A stretch of 8,141 nt of DNA from an uncultured Olegusella sp. (GTDB taxonomy: Bacteria > Actinomycetota > Coriobacteriia > Coriobacteriales > Atopobiaceae), in assembly GCF_947253395.1 (NCBI RefSeq), contig NZ_CAMXYY010000063.1, forward strand, positions 1 through 8,141, written 5' to 3'. This document shows, one piece after another, positions 6,604 to 8,141 of the stretch (position 1 is its first letter; each line of letters starts with the position of its first letter). A program made the position numbers and the translations under genes. The notes below the pieces were generated by a model. The model had not been told where the DNA came from, did no database searches, and saw only the letters and a program-made list of their open reading frames with translations.

Positions 6604-7010
6604 GACGACATCGACAAGCTGGCGAACGACGTGATCAACGGGGTCTTCGGCAACGGTGACCAGCGCCGGCTGCCTTGGGCGACAAGTACGACGCGGTGCA
6701 AGCGAGGGTGAATGAGATTCTTGGTGGCGGTGCTTCTTCTGGCGGTGGTGGCGTGGACGTTGACAACCTTGCCAGGCGTGTGATTGCAGGCGAGTTCGGC
6801 AACGGAGACGAGCGCAGGGATAGGCTGGGCTCCAACTATGCCAAGGTCCAGAAGCGCGTGAACGAGATCTTAGGCAGTGGCTCCGACGTCGACATCGACG
6901 ATCTGGCGCGCCGTGTTATCAACTGCGAGTTCGGAAACGGTCAGGAGCGCAAGGACCGTCTCGGACCCAACTATGCAGCGGTCCAGCGCCGTGTGAACGA
7001 GTTGCTGGGC
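6604..7010 (+). repeat. Three Cpl-7 (CW_7) cell-wall-binding repeats
   Basis: Three repeats of about 41 codons: 6604-6725 (DDIDKLANDVINGVFGNGDQ, frame break near 6667, ending VNEILG), 6753-6875 (VDVDNLARRVIAGEFGNGDE to VNEILG) and 6888-7010 (VDIDDLARRVINCEFGNGQE to VNELLG). A Gly/Ser linker separates the first two and a short one the last two. They match the CW_7 repeat of Cpl-7-type lysozymes, which binds the muropeptide part of peptidoglycan. In the third repeat Cys replaces the usual Gly before EFGNG. Confidence 0.85.
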
Positions 7011-7014
7011 TGAT

Positions 7015-7155
7015 ATGAACTGAGAGCGGTTCAAGGAGGAGTTGAGCTGGGGCATCGGCATCGTGCTCAGCGTGGCGATTGTGATCGTCTTCTTGCCGCT
7101 CGCCCTTCTTATACGGACTTACTACGACACGGTCGAGAGGCTGCGTAGGCATTGA
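7015..7155 (+). pseudogene. Small one-pass membrane protein with early stop
   Basis: One base after the lysin stop, ATG AAC TGA opens a frame that then reads ERFKEELSWGIGIVLSVAI and on through a hydrophobic span (IVIVFLPLALLI) to a basic, tyrosine-containing tail, RTYYDTVERLRRH, ending at the TGA at 7153-7155. If the first TGA were TGG this would be a 46-residue one-pass membrane protein in the lysis region, such as a holin-like or spanin-like accessory. No good alternative start exists: TTG at 7042 is only 2 bases from AAGGAGG (7033-7039), and the next GTG lies inside the membrane span. The ancestral function is unknown. Confidence 0.5.
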
Positions 7156-7161
7156 TGAGGA

Positions 7162-7200
7162 GGCCGCCCGTCTTCGTTCGTGACGAGCGGCCTTCCCGGC
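7162..7200 (+). terminator. Intrinsic-type terminator closing the phage remnant
   Basis: GGCCGC-C-CGTC (7162-7172) pairs with GACG-A-GCGGCC (7182-7192), a stem of 10 pairs with one C-A mismatch around a 9-nt loop. TTCCC and pyrimidine-rich sequence follow. The stem is strong but the T-run is poor. It starts 6 bases after the small membrane frame and fits the end of the lysis operon. Confidence 0.6.
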
Positions 7201-7238
7201 TTCTCTTCCTGATGTTTCGATCTTATTTGCGTCCTCAT

Positions 7239-7276
7239 TGCATGAGATAATGCATAGCGATCGACAGTGGAAAGGA
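7239..7276 (+). promoter_or_regulatory. Promoter and ribosome site of the peptidase gene
   Basis: TGAGATAAT at 7243-7251 is an extended -10, and no good -35 is seen. The -10 lies within a small inverted repeat, TGCAT (7239-7243) and ATGCA (7250-7254), which could be a regulator site. GGAAAGGA (7269-7276) is the Shine-Dalgarno, 7 bases before the ATG at 7284. That spacing favours 7284 over the ATG at 7280, which reaches a stop after four codons. Confidence 0.5.
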
Positions 7277-7283
7277 CGCATGT

Positions 7284-8141
7284 ATGAAGCCTGAATGCGT
7301 ATCAGAGCAAATGCTATTCAACACAGTCCGGCTTACAGCGAGCAACGGTAGCTGTGGCACTGGATCGTACTTCAATTTTCAAGCCAACGGAAAGACCTTC
7401 CCAACCATCATCACGAACAAGCACGTCATCAACAACAATCCTGACGAGGAAATGACCTTCTTCGTTCATCTGGCTGAAAAAGATGGCTCTACCGAGGAGA
7501 GCTACAGAGTTACGTATAAGGCAAAATGGATCTTTCATCCCACGCACGACCTCGCATTTTGCTTCGCCGCACCTCTTTTCAATGCTGTCAAGCAAATCAC
7601 CGGTAAAGATGTCTTCTATATCAGAAACGATATGAGCATTCTTGCAACGGATGAAAAACTAAAGGATGTTCGTGCGGTCGAGGAGGTGACCATGGTCGGT
7701 TATCCTGTCGGATTATGGGACGAGGTCAACAACCTCCCGATATTTCGACATGGTTACACCGCATCGCATCCAGCCTATGACTTCAATAATCCTGGCGTCG
7801 GGCTTGTTGACATGGCTTGTTTTCCGAGGTCTTCGGGTTCACCCATCTACATTCTCAATGAAGGAAGTTATCAGGACAAACACGGCAGCATGAGTGTTGG
7901 CGTGTCGCGAGTAATCTTCCTAGGCATACTCTTTGCTGGTCCCGAGTACACTGCAACCGGAAAGCTGCAGATACGAGACGTTCCGACGCAGATGATGGTT
8001 GAGCCCCGAACCAATATCATGACCAACCTTGGCTACTACATTCGTGCACACGAATTAAGTGCCTTCCAGGAAATAATTAATGGCATAAATCATGAACCAC
8101 CCTTCAAAAGGGTGGTTTGCTCTAGGCCTATAAGGCCAAGG
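7284..8141 (+). CDS. Trypsin-like serine peptidase, runs off the window
   Basis: At least 270 residues of a chymotrypsin-fold (S1, Trypsin_2-like) peptidase. The expected landmarks appear in order: GSCGTGSYF near 22-30, catalytic His47 in TIITNKHVI, catalytic Asp89 in HPTHDLAFC, VGYPVGLWD near 138-146, and catalytic Ser184 in CFPRSSGSPIY. The usual motif is GxSGSP, so Arg182 stands where the oxyanion-hole glycine is expected. No signal peptide is seen, so it likely acts in the cytoplasm, as do trypsin-like proteins in bacterial defence and stress loci. Its partner or substrate is unknown. The peptidase domain seems to finish near residue 270 (FQEIINGIN, about 8088). The frame has no stop before 8141, but the last 16 or so codons cross two stem-loops and look non-coding, so the true 3' end may be disrupted or lie beyond the window. 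Confidence 0.82.
   Translation, partial: MKPECVSEQMLFNTVRLTASNGSCGTGSYFNFQANGKTFPTIITNKHVINNNPDEEMTFFVHLAEKDGSTEESYRVTYKAKWIFHPTHDLAFCFAAPLFNAVKQITGKDVFYIRNDMSILATDEKLKDVRAVEEVTMVGYPVGLWDEVNNLPIFRHGYTASHPAYDFNNPGVGLVDMACFPRSSGSPIYILNEGSYQDKHGSMSVGVSRVIFLGILFAGPEYTATGKLQIRDVPTQMMVEPRTNIMTNLGYYIRAHELSAFQEIINGINHEPPFKRVVCSRPIRPR
8095..8141. repeat. Paired stem-loops at the right edge; terminator or possible IS200/IS605-type end
   Basis: AACCACCCTT (8095-8104) and AAGGGTGGTT (8108-8117) form a perfect 10-bp stem with a 3-nt loop, followed by TTGCTCT. GGCC (8125-8128) and GGCC (8134-8137) form a second small stem. Together they interrupt what otherwise reads as coding sequence. One reading is a terminator. 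Another is the hairpin-bearing end of an IS200/IS605-family element inserted at the 3' end of the peptidase gene. The window stops too early to decide. Confidence 0.4.

Larger units (their letters stand above)
5528..7013 (+). pseudogene. Phage endolysin (GH25 + amidase + three Cpl-7 repeats), 5'-truncated and frameshifted
   Basis: Remains of a two-enzyme phage lysin that would cut cell-wall peptidoglycan. GH25 lysozyme part, about 5564-6040: KPFGFYHFF, the catalytic DxE in PILDVETEE and the terminal GWQFTDRL are present, but roughly the first 55-60 residues, including the N-terminal catalytic Asp, are gone. Next, from the ATG at 6050, comes an NlpC/P60-like (Amidase_5-type) domain with the nucleophile Cys in RDCSSGIISAL and a His in NEGCHTAMC. 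Three CW_7/Cpl-7 wall-binding repeats end the protein. Two lesions break the frame: a 14-bp duplication (second copy 6280-6293) and loss of one base near 6667, most simply a G. Undoing both restores one continuous protein, VDCRGAS-YTGNMREC and QRRAALGDKYD. The upstream part is in frame with the capsid fragment through a TAG at 5525. The gene is very probably non-functional. Confidence 0.85.

Noticed and set aside
7015..7023. TGA recoded as Trp or Gly
   Set aside because: Other genes here use TGA as a normal terminator (for example 1009-1011 and 7011-7013), so an alternative code is not supported.
3609..7252. The CATGAGATAATG inverted pair as transposon ends
   Set aside because: No transposase or target duplication is seen, and both copies fit promoter -10 elements.
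1..8141. CRISPR arrays, tRNA or rRNA genes, and an integrase
   Set aside because: Reading both strands showed no regularly spaced repeats, no cloverleaf-like sequence and no recombinase motifs; the phage attachment ends cannot be located in this window.

Overview
The window looks like an accessory (genomic-island) stretch of a bacterial chromosome. It holds a defence-type gene set and a badly decayed prophage scrap, and a trypsin-like protease gene runs off the right edge. The phage-derived middle (about 4.86-7.2 kb) is visibly richer in G+C than both flanks, which suggests different origins. The scaffold, capsid and Cpl-7-type lysin pieces resemble phages of gut Actinobacteria (Coriobacteriia/Eggerthellales type). 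That host guess is inference; no rRNA, tRNA or housekeeping gene is present to test it.

Left block (1-4780, all minus strand). Read in the direction of transcription, it begins with a ribbon-helix-helix/YfbU protein (4730-4011). A 95-residue unknown protein follows 15 bp later from a GTG start with a strong ribosome site (3995-3708). The YfbU gene has a recognisable promoter (TTGACC-17-TACAGT) overlaid by repeated TGTATTAC/TTACTGT words, a good candidate autoregulatory operator. A separate unit follows: a TrlF-like PHP-phosphoesterase/AAA ATPase (3591-1009), a 109-residue unknown protein joined to it by an ATGA overlap (1012-683), and a Zn-ribbon adenine-specific DNA methyltransferase (561 to beyond position 1). 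The methyltransferase appears to have its own extended -10 promoter (TGGTATAAT). An ATPase/nuclease-like protein next to a small partner and a DNA methyltransferase is a typical defence or self-marking layout, but no function is proven here.

Middle block (4857-7200, plus strand). This is a prophage remnant with a large internal deletion. A hairpin and an intact scaffold gene (4932-5444) are followed by only the first 23 codons of the major capsid gene. After an amber stop the sequence jumps, in the same frame, into a GH25 lysozyme that has lost its N-terminus. The lysin (GH25, then an NlpC/P60-like amidase, then three Cpl-7/CW_7 repeats) carries a 14-bp tandem duplication and a one-base loss, both of which break the frame. 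It also retains an internal ATG behind a near-perfect Shine-Dalgarno. A one-pass membrane protein frame after it has an early TGA. A strong hairpin at 7162-7192 closes the remnant.

Right block (7200-8141, plus strand). A trypsin-like serine peptidase begins at 7284 behind an extended -10 promoter and a clear ribosome site. It keeps the His/Asp/Ser triad but has Arg where the oxyanion-hole Gly is expected. Its frame stays open to the window edge, across two stem-loops that look non-coding and may mark a terminator or the end of an IS200/IS605-type element.
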